From assembly GCA_934463165.1 (NCBI GenBank), contig CAKSJG010000001.1, forward strand, positions 186,001 to 250,000: DNA of 64,000 nt, in the 5' to 3' direction. Of this stretch, positions 19,882 through 29,792 are shown in pieces. The first letter of the stretch is position 1. Each line of letters begins with the position of its first letter. The notes beneath the pieces are model-generated. The model made no database searches. It worked only from the letters and a program-made list of their open reading frames with translations, and had not been told where the DNA came from. This stretch comes from an uncultured Clostridia bacterium (GTDB lineage: Bacteria; Bacillota; Clostridia; UMGS1810). Both the position numbers and the translations under genes were made by a program.

Positions 19882-20967
19882 TTATCCCATTATTTCGGAA
19901 ATAAGACTGTTTGTTTCAGTCTCATTAAGAATATATACGGACTGTCCGCCTTTATTTCCGACTTTGCCGGGCAGGGTATATGTTGTAACTGAGTCGGTTT
20001 TTATACCGTTTATCACAAAAATATAAGGCATCACATCAAATATGTTTGCATTTGTTACGACATACTTATATTTAAACAATGTATTTAAATACGTAAAAGG
20101 ATGTGTGATTATATTTCCTTTTGAGAGCGTCTGTGAAACGAAGGCTTTCATAAATTCCTGCTGAACCGATATTCTTCCCAAATCAGCATTTGCATATCCG
20201 CTTCTGTAGCGGACAACCTGTTCAGCTTGTTCGCCGTTTAAATGCTGATTACCCTTTTTAAGATTTATGTGAAGATCTTGAACGGGATCATCATATTTCA
20301 TATCCTGCGGAACATAAAAATCTATTCCTCCGATAGAATCAATAATATACTTAAAAGCGTCAAAATTGACCTTTACATAAAAATCCAGTTTAATATTCAG
20401 AGTTTGTTCGACAACTTCGTTTATGAATTTTACGCCGTATTTTTCACCTCCGAAATGATGCACTGCGTTTATCTTCATTGATTTGGAGCCCGGCTCGGGA
20501 TATTCTTCGCACATTTTGTCATACATTTCATCCGATACGGTAACGTATGTATCTCTGGGAACCGATATAAAGTTCAGCGATTTATCTTTTTTATCAAAAA
20601 CAGCAACCATTAAAGTATCAGTACGGGTGCCGTCCTCATCCGTAGCCATTATTAAAACCGTTGTCTTTTGAGGTATCATAAACGAAAGCAGCCACGAAGA
20701 AAGCAGAAAAATCAACGTAAGCACTAACATTATACATAAAACTTTCTTAAATATTTTATGCTTTTTTTTTGCGGGTTTTGATTCTCTTGGCGGTACCGCT
20801 CTGCCATAATTGCTGCGAACATCTCTTTGAGGATGATAATTTATATCGGTACGCGAAGCATAATCATTGTTTTCGGGTTCACCGATATAACCGTTGTCAC
20901 CGAAATCATCATCATAATAATTATCACGTCTGTTTCTGCCGTTTTCATCATATGGATTATTAATCAT
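19882..20967 (-). CDS. LytR-CpsA-Psr (LCP) family cell-wall ligase
   Basis: A 361-residue LCP protein, the family that transfers undecaprenyl-linked glycopolymers such as teichoic acids to peptidoglycan outside the cell. A charged, Asn/Asp/Tyr-rich cytoplasmic tail of about 70 residues ends in a Lys-rich stretch and one membrane anchor (about 75-95). The extracellular domain has MATDEDGTRTDTLMVAVFD, FISVPRDTYV, INAVHHFGG and VVRYRSGYANADLGRISVQQ, with the expected Arg and Asp residues. GAGG precedes the ATG. It lies 45 bp downstream of thiN, at the end of the long yicC operon. Confidence 0.92.
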   Translation of the reverse strand: MINNPYDENGRNRRDNYYDDDFGDNGYIGEPENNDYASRTDINYHPQRDVRSNYGRAVPPRESKPAKKKHKIFKKVLCIMLVLTLIFLLSSWLLSFMIPQKTTVLIMATDEDGTRTDTLMVAVFDKKDKSLNFISVPRDTYVTVSDEMYDKMCEEYPEPGSKSMKINAVHHFGGEKYGVKFINEVVEQTLNIKLDFYVKVNFDAFKYIIDSIGGIDFYVPQDMKYDDPVQDLHINLKKGNQHLNGEQAEQVVRYRSGYANADLGRISVQQEFMKAFVSQTLSKGNIITHPFTYLNTLFKYKYVVTNANIFDVMPYIFVINGIKTDSVTTYTLPGKVGNKGGQSVYILNETETNSLISEIMG

Positions 20968-20990
20968 TGATTTTTCCTCAATCCCTTCAT

Positions 20991-21012
20991 CATGCTTTAA
21001 GCATGCTTTAAA
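20991..21012. repeat. Tandem 11-bp repeat between thiN and the LCP gene
   Basis: Two consecutive copies of CATGCTTTAA plus one variable base, containing the palindrome AAGCATGCTT. They occupy half of the 45-bp gap. A weak hairpin is possible on either strand; there is no T-tract. Confidence 0.5.
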
Positions 21013-21657
21013 TTAATCGTCACTTAAAACGATATATGCAGCGCCCGATTTAAATTCGATTGTTGCACTTTCTGAAACGAACTCGTTGCTTATTCCCGTC
21101 GTTTTGTATCTTTTTAAGGTGAGATTTGTAATTTTATATTTTAATCCCTCGGAGTTTTTAATCACTACTTCTTCGTCGGCGGGTAAAACGGAAATATATT
21201 TTTTGCTTTTTTTGATTTTTGTTATTTTATCGGCAAAAAATATTGTATTTCTTTCATCCTCAACACTTGCACTAATGTTAAGTTTGTGTAAATATTCCAA
21301 CAGTGCAAAATTTCCGAGCATATGATCGCATCTTTTTCCCGTTCCTCCGAGAATTAAAATTTTTTTGAATTTCATTCTTGCAGCTTCGAGACAGGCTATG
21401 TGAGTATCGGTTTCGTCCTTTTCGGATTTTAACCTGATAATCGGGACAGATTGCAGAGCTTTATTGCTTTCAATCAAATTATCATATCTGCATGAATCAA
21501 AATCACCGATCCAGAGATCGGGCAGCAAATTAAGTTTAAGAGAATGTTTTATCGCACCGTCTGTACAGATTATGTAATCCGAATCATATATTTTTGAACG
21601 AATCAGTCCGTAATTTTCAATACTTCCGTTTGAAATAATAACCGCTCTTGTTTTCAT
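21013..21657 (-). CDS. thiN: Thiamine diphosphokinase
   Basis: ThiN converts thiamine to thiamine diphosphate with ATP. The 214 residues contain the nucleotide-binding CTDGAIKHSL, the signature LPDLWIGDFDS, KSEKDETDTHIACLEA and GGTGKRCDHMLGNFALL, and a C-terminal thiamine-binding beta domain. The ATG is one base past the rpe stop, with AGAGG inside the rpe end. It is the usual last enzyme gene of the rsgA-rpe-thiN group. No TPP riboswitch is seen nearby, consistent with operon expression. Confidence 0.92.
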   Translation of the reverse strand: MKTRAVIISNGSIENYGLIRSKIYDSDYIICTDGAIKHSLKLNLLPDLWIGDFDSCRYDNLIESNKALQSVPIIRLKSEKDETDTHIACLEAARMKFKKILILGGTGKRCDHMLGNFALLEYLHKLNISASVEDERNTIFFADKITKIKKSKKYISVLPADEEVVIKNSEGLKYKITNLTLKRYKTTGISNEFVSESATIEFKSGAAYIVLSDD

Positions 21658-21659
21658 AA

Positions 21660-22295
21660 TCAGACCTCTAAAAATTTCTTGACATTGCCTTTGGTATTGT
21701 CTCCTGAAAATACAGCAGACCCTGCAACAATAATATTAGCACCGGCATCAATAATTTTTTTCACATTTGAAAGCTTTACGCCGCCGTCAACTTCTATATC
21801 AATATTCGGATATTTTTTCCTCAGATACTCTATTTTTGAAATGCTTGATTCAATAAATGACTGTCCGCCGAATCCGGGATGAACACTCATAACAAGAAAC
21901 ATATCAACGTAATCGCCGTACTGATCGAGAACACTTACATCAGTTTCGGGATTTACGGAAACACATATCTTTTTGTTATATTCATGGACAAGCTCATAAA
22001 CCTTTTTGAAATTTAAATTGCTTTCGTGATGAACGGTAATGATATCAGCTCCGGCTTTTAAAAAGTCCTCAGCATAATCGTTTGGGTTTTCAATCATAAG
22101 ATGCACATCCAAAACCGCATCCGTATGCTTTCTGATTGATTTTACGACACATGCACCTATGGTAATATTCGGAACAAAATGTCCGTCCATAACATCTACG
22201 TGAATATATTTTGCACCTGCATCGGTAACGTCGTTTATTTCAGATTCCAATTTTGCAAAATCGGCCGAAAGTATTGATGGAGAGAGTGTTATCAT
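21660..22295 (-). CDS. rpe: Ribulose-phosphate 3-epimerase
   Basis: Interconverts ribulose 5-phosphate and xylulose 5-phosphate in the pentose phosphate pathway. The 211-residue TIM barrel has all the family marks: LSPSILSADFAKLESE at the N-terminus, HVDVMDGHFVPNITIG (metal His and Asp), LDVHLMIENP, SVHPGFGGQSF and the second catalytic Asp in IEVDGGV. It follows rsgA after four bases. Confidence 0.95.
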   Translation of the reverse strand: MITLSPSILSADFAKLESEINDVTDAGAKYIHVDVMDGHFVPNITIGACVVKSIRKHTDAVLDVHLMIENPNDYAEDFLKAGADIITVHHESNLNFKKVYELVHEYNKKICVSVNPETDVSVLDQYGDYVDMFLVMSVHPGFGGQSFIESSISKIEYLRKKYPNIDIEVDGGVKLSNVKKIIDAGANIIVAGSAVFSGDNTKGNVKKFLEV

Positions 22296-22299
22296 GATT

Positions 22300-23193
22300 T
22301 TACCAATCCTTTTTTTCTTTTAAAATGTTGTATAATTTTTTATAGTTATCATACCTTGTATGTGTTATCTCACCGTAACATACGGCATTGCACACTGCAC
22401 AAAACTTATTTGACAGATGATTGCACGATGAAAATTTACAATCCGAAGAATATTTTTCAAACTCCGGAAAGAATTGAGACAGATTATCGGCGGTTATATC
22501 ATCCGGAAGCTCCAGCATGCTGAATCCGGGTGTATCGGCAAGATAAATCAAATCTCCGCATTCTATTAATTCCACATGTCGGGTTGTATGTTTTCCGCGG
22601 CGCAATTTATTACTTATATCTCCTACTTCAAATCTCTTTTCGTTGATAATTGAGTTTAACAAACTTGATTTTCCCACACCCGAAAATCCGGACACTGCGG
22701 TAACAGAGCCTGATATATAATTTTTAAGCTTATCGGAGCCAATACCGTTTTTTGCCGATGTGGTAAAAACCTTATATCCGGTTTTTTGATATGTTCCGAC
22801 AAATTCTTTAAGTTCATCGGTATCAGCCATATCCGTTTTATTTATACAAATTACAGGTTCTACATTGTTGTATTTGCATATAACAGTCAGCTTATCGATA
22901 TACATATAATCAGGCTTTGGATTAACGGCTGCGGAAATTATAATAAGTTTATCAATATTAGAAATCGGCGGCCTAATAAAATAATTTTTTCGTGGTAATA
23001 TCTCTACAATATAACCACCTTTTTCAATGTCCTCATCAAAACTGAACAATACGTTATCACCAACATACGGCTTTATTCCGTTTTTTCTGAAATTGCCTCT
23101 TGCTCTGCATTCCGTGACTGTGTCGGTTTCAAATGATTTTACATAGTAAAATCCGCCTATTCCTTTTAAAATTTTTCCCGTTGAGGTATTCAT
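22300..23193 (-). CDS. rsgA: Ribosome small-subunit GTPase RsgA
   Basis: A circularly permuted GTPase that checks late 30S maturation. The 297 residues have an OB fold, then the permuted motifs in order: NKTD (G4), GFSGVGKSSLLN (G1), the switch region with KLRRGKHTTRH, and DTPGFS (G3). A C-terminal zinc knuckle (CKFSSCNHLSNKFCAVC, with Cys, His and Cys ligands) completes it. It is located between prkC and rpe, as in Bacillus subtilis. Confidence 0.95.
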   Translation of the reverse strand: MNTSTGKILKGIGGFYYVKSFETDTVTECRARGNFRKNGIKPYVGDNVLFSFDEDIEKGGYIVEILPRKNYFIRPPISNIDKLIIISAAVNPKPDYMYIDKLTVICKYNNVEPVICINKTDMADTDELKEFVGTYQKTGYKVFTTSAKNGIGSDKLKNYISGSVTAVSGFSGVGKSSLLNSIINEKRFEVGDISNKLRRGKHTTRHVELIECGDLIYLADTPGFSMLELPDDITADNLSQFFPEFEKYSSDCKFSSCNHLSNKFCAVCNAVCYGEITHTRYDNYKKLYNILKEKKDW

Positions 23194-23210
23194 AAATATA
23201 CACCGTTATT

Positions 23211-25037
23211 TTAATCGTTATTGTTATTTTCTGTATTTGTGCCTTTTTCGCCCTGCCGGTTAATCTCATTTGAAGCATTATCATTTGAACTCGTGTTGTT
23301 CGATGTATTTTCTTCTTTCGGTTTGCTTGGCGATGGCTGCTGGGTTGTTTCCGATTTGTCGGAAGCGGTATTGTTTTCGCTTTCTTTTTCTTTAAATGCT
23401 ATTCCTATTTCACAACCTTTTTTTACCAGACTGCCGGCAGGAATCGACTGCGAAATTATAATATCATTTGAATTGGGGTTAGTATTGCCCGATATGGTCC
23501 CCAAAGATAAATTTTGAGATTTAAGGAGGGAATTTGCCTGTGAATATGTTTTCCCGACTATTTTCGGAACCGTAACATAAGTCTCTGAGTTATCAGCTCC
23601 CTTGCTTACATATAAGCTGACCGATGACCCTGCTTTAAGCTTTGCACCCTTTTGGGGGGATTGCCTTATGACCGTATCTGCATCTTTTTTGCTTTCTTCA
23701 TATATAACATTTACGGTTATTTTCAAATCTTCAAGCTCTTGCTGCGCTTTTTCATAATTTTTGCCGGTATAATCACTGAAAATAATTTCATTATCATTTT
23801 CTTTGTTAATTATCACTTTTACCGTAGAATCTCTTTTTACTTTTTCGCTTTTTTGCGGTTTCTGCGAAAGTATTGACCCCGGCTCGGCATCTTCATCCTC
23901 AATTCTGTCTTGAACAATTATTTTGAGACCAAGATTTTCGCATTTTTTTTGTGCATCCTGAAGTGTACATCCGATTAAATTAGGTACCTCAACCTCTGCG
24001 GAAGAAATTGTTTTGCCGCCGTTACTCATAACCTTTGTGACAATAACCGTACCGAGTGATACAACCAGCAATGATGTTATAATTGATAAAACAATAATAA
24101 GGGTTTTCATGGATTTGCTTATTTTAACAGTCCCGGCAGATTCTTTTTGCAAAAAAACAGGTTCAGCACCTACGTTGTCTGTGTTTTCATAAGCATAAGG
24201 GTCATGAATAACATATGACGGATTGTCCATTACACGCAACAAGTCATGTTTCATTTCGGCTGCATTCTGATATCTCATTTCAGGCTGCTTAGCGATAGCT
24301 TTAAATATGATTTGCTGAATTCCGTAAGGTATTTTTAAGTCATCGGATATTATATTATCCGGATATTCATTTATTTGTTTCATTGCTACCGCTACCGGAG
24401 TATCCGCGTCAAACGGGACATTTCCGGTAATCATCTCATACATAACTATTCCGAGTGAATAGATATCTGAACGTCTGTCAACAACGTCACCTTTTGCCTG
24501 CTCCGGAGATATGTAGTGAACAGAACCCAGAATGTCATTGCCTGACGATAAGGTTTTACCTGTTCCGGAACGCGCGATTCCGAAATCAGCAACCTTAACT
24601 TCGTTATCATCGGTTATAAGGATATTGTGAGGCTTAATATCTCTGTGAACAATATTTTTTTCATGTGCGGCTTCAAGAGCATCGCAAATCTGATAAGCAA
24701 TATTTAGCGCTTCTTTATAATCAAGCTTACCTTTTTCGTTTATATATTTTTTTAATGTAATACCGTCAACATATTCCATGACGATATAGTGCATTTCGTT
24801 TTCTTCTCCGATATCAAATATAGAAACAATATTCGGATGTGTTATACGTGCAGCTGACTGTGCTTCCACATTAAAACGCTGCAAAAATTCTTCTCCGCCT
24901 TCAAGATCTTTCTTTAATATTTTAACAGCTACTATTCTATTCAATAAAACGCAGCGAGCCTTGTAAACATCTGCCATTCCGCCCGTTCCTATTAATTCAA
25001 GCAATTCATATCTTCCGCCGAGTACCGTGCCGATCAT
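23211..25037 (-). CDS. prkC: PASTA-domain Ser/Thr protein kinase PrkC
   Basis: A membrane receptor kinase that senses peptidoglycan fragments and is involved in growth and spore germination. In the 608 residues: kinase domain (GTGGMADVYKA loop, catalytic HRDIKPHNI, DFGIARSGTG, SPEQAKGD) to about residue 275, one membrane helix at about 310-332, then three PASTA repeats ending near 555. The last 50 residues are low-complexity Ser/Asn/Glu. Its start overlaps the prpC stop by four bases, which ties the kinase to its phosphatase. Confidence 0.95.
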   Translation of the reverse strand: MIGTVLGGRYELLELIGTGGMADVYKARCVLLNRIVAVKILKKDLEGGEEFLQRFNVEAQSAARITHPNIVSIFDIGEENEMHYIVMEYVDGITLKKYINEKGKLDYKEALNIAYQICDALEAAHEKNIVHRDIKPHNILITDDNEVKVADFGIARSGTGKTLSSGNDILGSVHYISPEQAKGDVVDRRSDIYSLGIVMYEMITGNVPFDADTPVAVAMKQINEYPDNIISDDLKIPYGIQQIIFKAIAKQPEMRYQNAAEMKHDLLRVMDNPSYVIHDPYAYENTDNVGAEPVFLQKESAGTVKISKSMKTLIIVLSIITSLLVVSLGTVIVTKVMSNGGKTISSAEVEVPNLIGCTLQDAQKKCENLGLKIIVQDRIEDEDAEPGSILSQKPQKSEKVKRDSTVKVIINKENDNEIIFSDYTGKNYEKAQQELEDLKITVNVIYEESKKDADTVIRQSPQKGAKLKAGSSVSLYVSKGADNSETYVTVPKIVGKTYSQANSLLKSQNLSLGTISGNTNPNSNDIIISQSIPAGSLVKKGCEIGIAFKEKESENNTASDKSETTQQPSPSKPKEENTSNNTSSNDNASNEINRQGEKGTNTENNNND

Positions 25038-25792
25038 ATTTTATTTGCACCTCCGTCATTAATTTTTATAAATACAATTGTGATATTATCTCTTCCTCCG
25101 GATGTTTTTGCATTATCTATTAAGATATTTGTCATTTCCGCAAGAGTCTTTTTTGACGATAAAATTCTTTCAATTTCATCATCAGAAACCATATTTGTCA
25201 GTCCATCGGTACAAATCATAAGGATGTCATTTTCGTTAAGTTTACCTGAATATATGTCTGCAGTAACATTATTATCCGTACCGATTGCCCTTGTTATAAC
25301 ATTTTTATTAGGGTGGCTTTTTGCCTGCTGCTCATTAATCAAGCCCATGTCAATAAGTTCTCTGACAAATGAGTGATCCTTTGTAACCTGATTCAGCCTT
25401 CCGTCAAACATATACAATCTGCTGTCTCCGACATTTGCCGCATAAAATTTATTATTATAAACAATACACGCAACAACAGTTGTACCCATGCCTAAAAGCT
25501 CGGTGTCACACGACGACGATTCATATATCTTTTTGTTTACGTCTACGATCGTACTTGTAAGAAGATTTTTAAAATCGTTTTCCGAATATGACGGAAAATC
25601 ACCATGCTTTCTTTTAACAATGTTCATAATCAGATCAACAGCATCGGAGCTTGCTCTTTTTCCTCCGGTATGACCACCCATTCCGTCGGCAACCACTGCA
25701 ATTATGCAATTTTCACTTAAGGATTCAACAGAAAATGAATCTTCATTGTTTTTTCTGACATTACCGATATCAGAAAGACCGTAAAATGTCAT
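25034..25792 (-). CDS. prpC: PP2C-type protein phosphatase PrpC (Stp)
   Basis: The Mn2+-dependent phosphatase that reverses PrkC phosphorylation. The 252 residues start SDIGNVRKNNEDSF and contain VADGMGGHTGG, NVGDSRLYMFD, DHSFVRELIDMG, ICTDGLTNMVSD and GGRDNITIVFI, so the metal-binding Asp residues are all present. It is coupled to prkC by a 4-bp overlap and follows rlmN after about 12 bp. Confidence 0.95.
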   Translation of the reverse strand: MTFYGLSDIGNVRKNNEDSFSVESLSENCIIAVVADGMGGHTGGKRASSDAVDLIMNIVKRKHGDFPSYSENDFKNLLTSTIVDVNKKIYESSSCDTELLGMGTTVVACIVYNNKFYAANVGDSRLYMFDGRLNQVTKDHSFVRELIDMGLINEQQAKSHPNKNVITRAIGTDNNVTADIYSGKLNENDILMICTDGLTNMVSDDEIERILSSKKTLAEMTNILIDNAKTSGGRDNITIVFIKINDGGANKI

Positions 25793-25804
25793 ATTGTCAC
25801 TTCC

Positions 25805-26824
25805 CTATATGTTATTTTTTCTTAATTGTCCGCATGAAGCATTTATATCGCTGCCAAGTTTTCTTCTGACAGTAGCTGTAATGCCCTTGTTTTCAAGCAA
25901 CCAACAAAAATGTTTTATACTGTTTGCATCGGGTTTTTTAAAATCCGACTCTTCAATGGGATTAACAGGTATAATATTAACATGACACATTATACCCGAC
26001 AATAAATCCGCCAGCTTTAATGCATGATAATCAGTATCATTAACTCCTTTTATAGCCGCATATTCAAAGCTTATTCTTCTTTTTGTAATGTTTTGATATG
26101 CCCTGCATGCATCTGTTAATTCAGTTATATTGTAGCTTTTATTAACAGGCATTATTTCATCTCTTGTTTCATTGTCGGAGCTGTGAAGCGAAATCGAAAG
26201 CGTTATTGGGAAATTATATTTTGCCAGATCATAAATTCTCGGTACTATTCCGCATGTCGAAAGAGAAATATGTCTGTAGCCTATATTTAAACCCCTTTTA
26301 TCATTTACATTAACGAGAAATTTAATGACATTATCAAAATTTGCCAAAGGCTCCCCTATTCCCATCATTACCACATTTGAAATTCTTTCTCCGATATCTT
26401 TTTGTGCATATATAATCTGAGACAAAATTTCACCGCTTGTAAGATTGCGTACAAGACCGCCTACGGTTGATGCACAAAATTTACACCCCATTGCACATCC
26501 GACTTGCGACGAAATACATATTGTAATTCCATGATTATAATACATTACCACGCTTTCGATCATGTTTCCGTCATAAAGCGAAAAAAGATATTTTTTTGTT
26601 TTATCGATTTTTGACTCAAGTTTTTTTGCAATCTTTGGTTCAAATATATAATAATCTTTTTTTAGCTTTTCTGTCAAAACCGATGAAATATTTGTCATTT
26701 CTTCAAATGAAGAAATACCGCTCGCAAGCCATTTATAAATTTGACTCGCTCTGAATTTTTTCTCTCCGAGAGATATCATCAAATTTTCAAGTTCATCATA
26801 TGTTAAATCTCTTAAATCCGTCAT
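25805..26824 (-). CDS. rlmN: Dual-specificity rRNA/tRNA methyltransferase RlmN
   Basis: A radical SAM enzyme that methylates C2 of A2503 in 23S rRNA and A37 in some tRNAs. The 339 residues have the cluster motif CAMGCKFCAS (CX3CX2C), MGIGEPLANFDNV and the C-terminal NASCGQLR with the catalytic Cys. The other catalytic Cys lies in ISSQVGCAMG. The start overlaps the rsmB stop (ATGA), as in the conserved rsmB-rlmN pair. Confidence 0.95.
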   Translation of the reverse strand: MTDLRDLTYDELENLMISLGEKKFRASQIYKWLASGISSFEEMTNISSVLTEKLKKDYYIFEPKIAKKLESKIDKTKKYLFSLYDGNMIESVVMYYNHGITICISSQVGCAMGCKFCASTVGGLVRNLTSGEILSQIIYAQKDIGERISNVVMMGIGEPLANFDNVIKFLVNVNDKRGLNIGYRHISLSTCGIVPRIYDLAKYNFPITLSISLHSSDNETRDEIMPVNKSYNITELTDACRAYQNITKRRISFEYAAIKGVNDTDYHALKLADLLSGIMCHVNIIPVNPIEESDFKKPDANSIKHFCWLLENKGITATVRRKLGSDINASCGQLRKNNI

Positions 26825-28149
26825 CTGTATATCTCGTCCTTTTTTAACTTACATATATAAAATCCGTCTGTACCCGTATTACATGGATAAAAAGTATACA
26901 TTGCTTTTTGGGCATCACCAAAAGGAATAAGTGAATAATTCGAATGAATTTTTAAAAATTCATTAACAACATTTTCATTTTCTTCTTTTTCAATTGTACA
27001 TGTTGAAAATACAATTATTCCGCCGGGTTTAAGATATTTATCGGCAGAAAGAAGTATTTTCAACCCCATTTCCGACAGAGAATATATATCTGACTCGCTT
27101 CGGGAATATTTTATATCAGGTTTCTTTTTAATTATACCGAATCCGCTGCACGGAACATCACAGATTATCTTATCGGCTGTATTTTCAAATTTTTCGTTAT
27201 AAACCAATGCATCGTTCAGTGTGGGTTTTATAATTTTTAATCCGTATTTATCGGCATTTTCTCTGATCATTTTTATTTTTTGATCATAAATATCACATGA
27301 TATGACTTTTCCGATATTATTCATTAACTCGGCAGCAAAAATGCTTTTTCCGCCGGGAGCGGCGCATAAATCAATTATGCATTCACCCTCTGTAGGATTC
27401 AAAGCATATGCTGCAAGTGACGCTGACGGATCCTGGATATAAAACATATTTTTTTTATATGCCGAAAGTGATGTTAAATCACTGACATTTGTAATAACAT
27501 ATGAAAATCTGTAATCCGAAAACCCCTCGGGAATAAATGGACTGCATTCAACGGAATCCTTTTTCAGCTCACTGATCAGCTCTTTTTCGGAACACCCGAG
27601 ACTTCTTCTGATAAACAAGTCTGATTTTTCATCAAGAGAAATCATGATTTTTTCAGCAAATTCGTATCCGAACTCATTAACCCACCTTTTCGACAGCCAG
27701 AGCGGATATGAATATTTTATGCTTAAATATTCGGCATCATTGCCGGTGATATGATCGATTTCATCTTCGTTTACAGATCGCAGAACAGCATTTGTAATAC
27801 CGCTCAGTCCGTGGGCAGGTGATTTTTTTACAAGCTTAACACTCTCATTTACCGCTGCTGATTTTGGGACTTTATCCATATATACAATTTGATAAACCCC
27901 CGTTTGCAGTACCGAAAGGACAAACGGTGACATTTTTTTTGATTTAATTTTTGAATACTTATCTATTATATAATCAATAGTTATTTTATGTTTAATTACA
28001 CCGCTTACAATTTCACTTATAAATCTTTTATCAAGATTTGAAAGCGATGGTAATTTTCTCATTTTATTTAATTCGACATTAACAAATGATGATTTTTTTT
28101 CAATGTTAATTAAAATATTAACGGCAATTTTTCTTGGTGAATCCGACAT
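26821..28149 (-). CDS. rsmB: 16S rRNA m5C967 methyltransferase RsmB
   Basis: A 442-residue SAM-dependent methyltransferase. The N-terminal NusB-like RNA-binding domain (residues 1-150, with DKVPKSAAVNESVKL) precedes the catalytic domain: LCAAPGGKS SAM site, CDVPCSGFGIIKKKPDIKY with the first Cys, and FSTCTIEKEENE with the second. The gene starts on the last base of the yugP stop (TGATG), so translation is coupled. Confidence 0.94.
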   Translation of the reverse strand: MSDSPRKIAVNILINIEKKSSFVNVELNKMRKLPSLSNLDKRFISEIVSGVIKHKITIDYIIDKYSKIKSKKMSPFVLSVLQTGVYQIVYMDKVPKSAAVNESVKLVKKSPAHGLSGITNAVLRSVNEDEIDHITGNDAEYLSIKYSYPLWLSKRWVNEFGYEFAEKIMISLDEKSDLFIRRSLGCSEKELISELKKDSVECSPFIPEGFSDYRFSYVITNVSDLTSLSAYKKNMFYIQDPSASLAAYALNPTEGECIIDLCAAPGGKSIFAAELMNNIGKVISCDIYDQKIKMIRENADKYGLKIIKPTLNDALVYNEKFENTADKIICDVPCSGFGIIKKKPDIKYSRSESDIYSLSEMGLKILLSADKYLKPGGIIVFSTCTIEKEENENVVNEFLKIHSNYSLIPFGDAQKAMYTFYPCNTGTDGFYICKLKKDEIYR

Positions 28150-28850
28150 CAGTCTCTCCTGTTATTTGATATTACTATCAATCGTATCAATTGCATCAAC
28201 GATGTTAAAGCCGATGCGACATATGTTAAAGCAGCGGCGAAAAGAACTTTTTTTGCTCCGCTTAATTCACTTGAACTCAAAAGCTGCGTGTTTTCAAGAA
28301 TTGTTAAAGCTCTTTTGCTCGCATTGAATTCAACCGGCAATGTAACAAGCTGAAAAACCACAACAGCAGAAAAAAAGATTATACCTGCAGTTATTAAATA
28401 CGGAGTATTTGCAATCAAACCGATAATTATCAGCGGAACCGATATTGAGGACGATATGCTTACCACAGGATATATTTTTGTTCTTAAAGTTAAAGGCGTG
28501 TAGCCTTTTGCATGTTGAATTGCATGACCGCATTCATGCGCCGCAACACAAACGGCTGCAATCGATGAAGAAACAAAAACAGGCTCGGACAGCCGTAAAA
28601 TTTTAGCCGAAGGGTCAAAGTGATCGGTAAGTCTGCCACGGACGCGCTCAATTTTTACATCATGTATATTATTAAGACTTAAAATTCTGTATGCAATATC
28701 AGCTCCGCTCAAACCGGATGAAGATATTATCTTTTCATATTTTGAAAACGCTGTCGTTACACGCATTTGTGCCCACAATGAAATAATCAGTGCAGGTAAA
28801 ACAAATATAATATATGTGTAGTCAATACCGTACCAATAATTATATCCCAT
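28149..28850 (-). CDS. YugP-type membrane zinc metallopeptidase
   Basis: A 233-residue membrane protein of the DUF/peptidase family M-like YugP group. A membrane helix begins near residue 12. The zinc motif AAHECGHAIQHAKGY lies around residue 100, followed by two or three more helices (SSISVPLIIIGLIA and following). The natural substrate is not established. Its insertion between fmt and rsmB is a common Clostridial arrangement. It begins three bases after the fmt stop. Confidence 0.87.
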   Translation of the reverse strand: MGYNYWYGIDYTYIIFVLPALIISLWAQMRVTTAFSKYEKIISSSGLSGADIAYRILSLNNIHDVKIERVRGRLTDHFDPSAKILRLSEPVFVSSSIAAVCVAAHECGHAIQHAKGYTPLTLRTKIYPVVSISSSISVPLIIIGLIANTPYLITAGIIFFSAVVVFQLVTLPVEFNASKRALTILENTQLLSSSELSGAKKVLFAAALTYVASALTSLMQLIRLIVISNNRRD

Positions 28851-28853
28851 TAT

Positions 28854-29792
28854 TTAACCTCCCAAAACAGTTCCTTCTTCCAATTTGTTTCCTTTCAAAT
28901 AATCCTCCGTATTCATCATTTTCTTTCCCTCGGGCTGCAGCATCAGTATCTCTAAAGCAGAGTCTGAAGCGCATGAAACACAGAAAGATTTTTTCGTAAC
29001 GTTTATTATTGTTCCCGGAAGAACACCGCATATATTCAAGTTAATTTTTTTGCATTTTCCTATTTTGATTTTTTTACCATTCAGCGATGTTTCGGCTTTC
29101 GGAATCGGATAAAGAGCTCTGACCAGATTATAAATATCATCCGGTTTATTCGTCCAGTCTATTTTTAAAGTTTCTTTTGTAATCATTGATGCATAAGTAG
29201 ACAATGAATCATCCTGTTTTATTCTTTGGCATGTACCGTTTTCCAATGCGGTCAATGTCTTAATAATTAAATCCGCACCAACATCGGCAAGTTTATCGTG
29301 AAGTGTTTCAAAGTTATCATTTTCAAGAATATCTACACTTTCGCGAAGCAGAATATCACCTGTATCAAGCCCTTTATTCATATACATGGTTGTAACGCCG
29401 CTGTTCTTTTCACCGTCTATAATTGCACGTTGAATCGGTGCTGCCCCGCGGTATTTGGGCAAAAGTGAAGCATGTATGTTTATGCAGCCGTATCTGGGAT
29501 AATTGATTACATATTCGGGAAGCAACTTTCCGTATGCGGCTACAACAATCACATCGGGATTAACGCTTATCAGAGTATCTTCAAAAAAATCTTTTTTTAA
29601 AGATACTAATGTATATACAGGTATGCCGCCGGCAAGCGCAAATTCATAAACGGGAGTATGCGTCATCTTGTGACCTCTGCCTCTCGGTTTATCCGGAGTT
29701 GTTATGACTGCTGCAACATTATGCTCTGATTTGTTTAACGCATTTAAAGCAGTAACGGCAAAATCAGGCGTTCCCATAAACATAATTTTCAT
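28854..29792 (-). CDS. fmt: Methionyl-tRNA formyltransferase
   Basis: Formylates initiator Met-tRNA using 10-formyl-THF. The 312 residues show MGTPDFAVTALNAL, the catalytic block INIHASLLPKYRGAAPIQRAII with the Asn-His pair, and GVTTMYMNKGLDTGDIL. A C-terminal OB-like tRNA-binding domain follows. It overlaps the def stop by one base, giving the usual def-fmt pair. The folate substrate would come from the fhs product in this window. Confidence 0.96.
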   Translation of the reverse strand: MKIMFMGTPDFAVTALNALNKSEHNVAAVITTPDKPRGRGHKMTHTPVYEFALAGGIPVYTLVSLKKDFFEDTLISVNPDVIVVAAYGKLLPEYVINYPRYGCINIHASLLPKYRGAAPIQRAIIDGEKNSGVTTMYMNKGLDTGDILLRESVDILENDNFETLHDKLADVGADLIIKTLTALENGTCQRIKQDDSLSTYASMITKETLKIDWTNKPDDIYNLVRALYPIPKAETSLNGKKIKIGKCKKINLNICGVLPGTIINVTKKSFCVSCASDSALEILMLQPEGKKMMNTEDYLKGNKLEEGTVLGG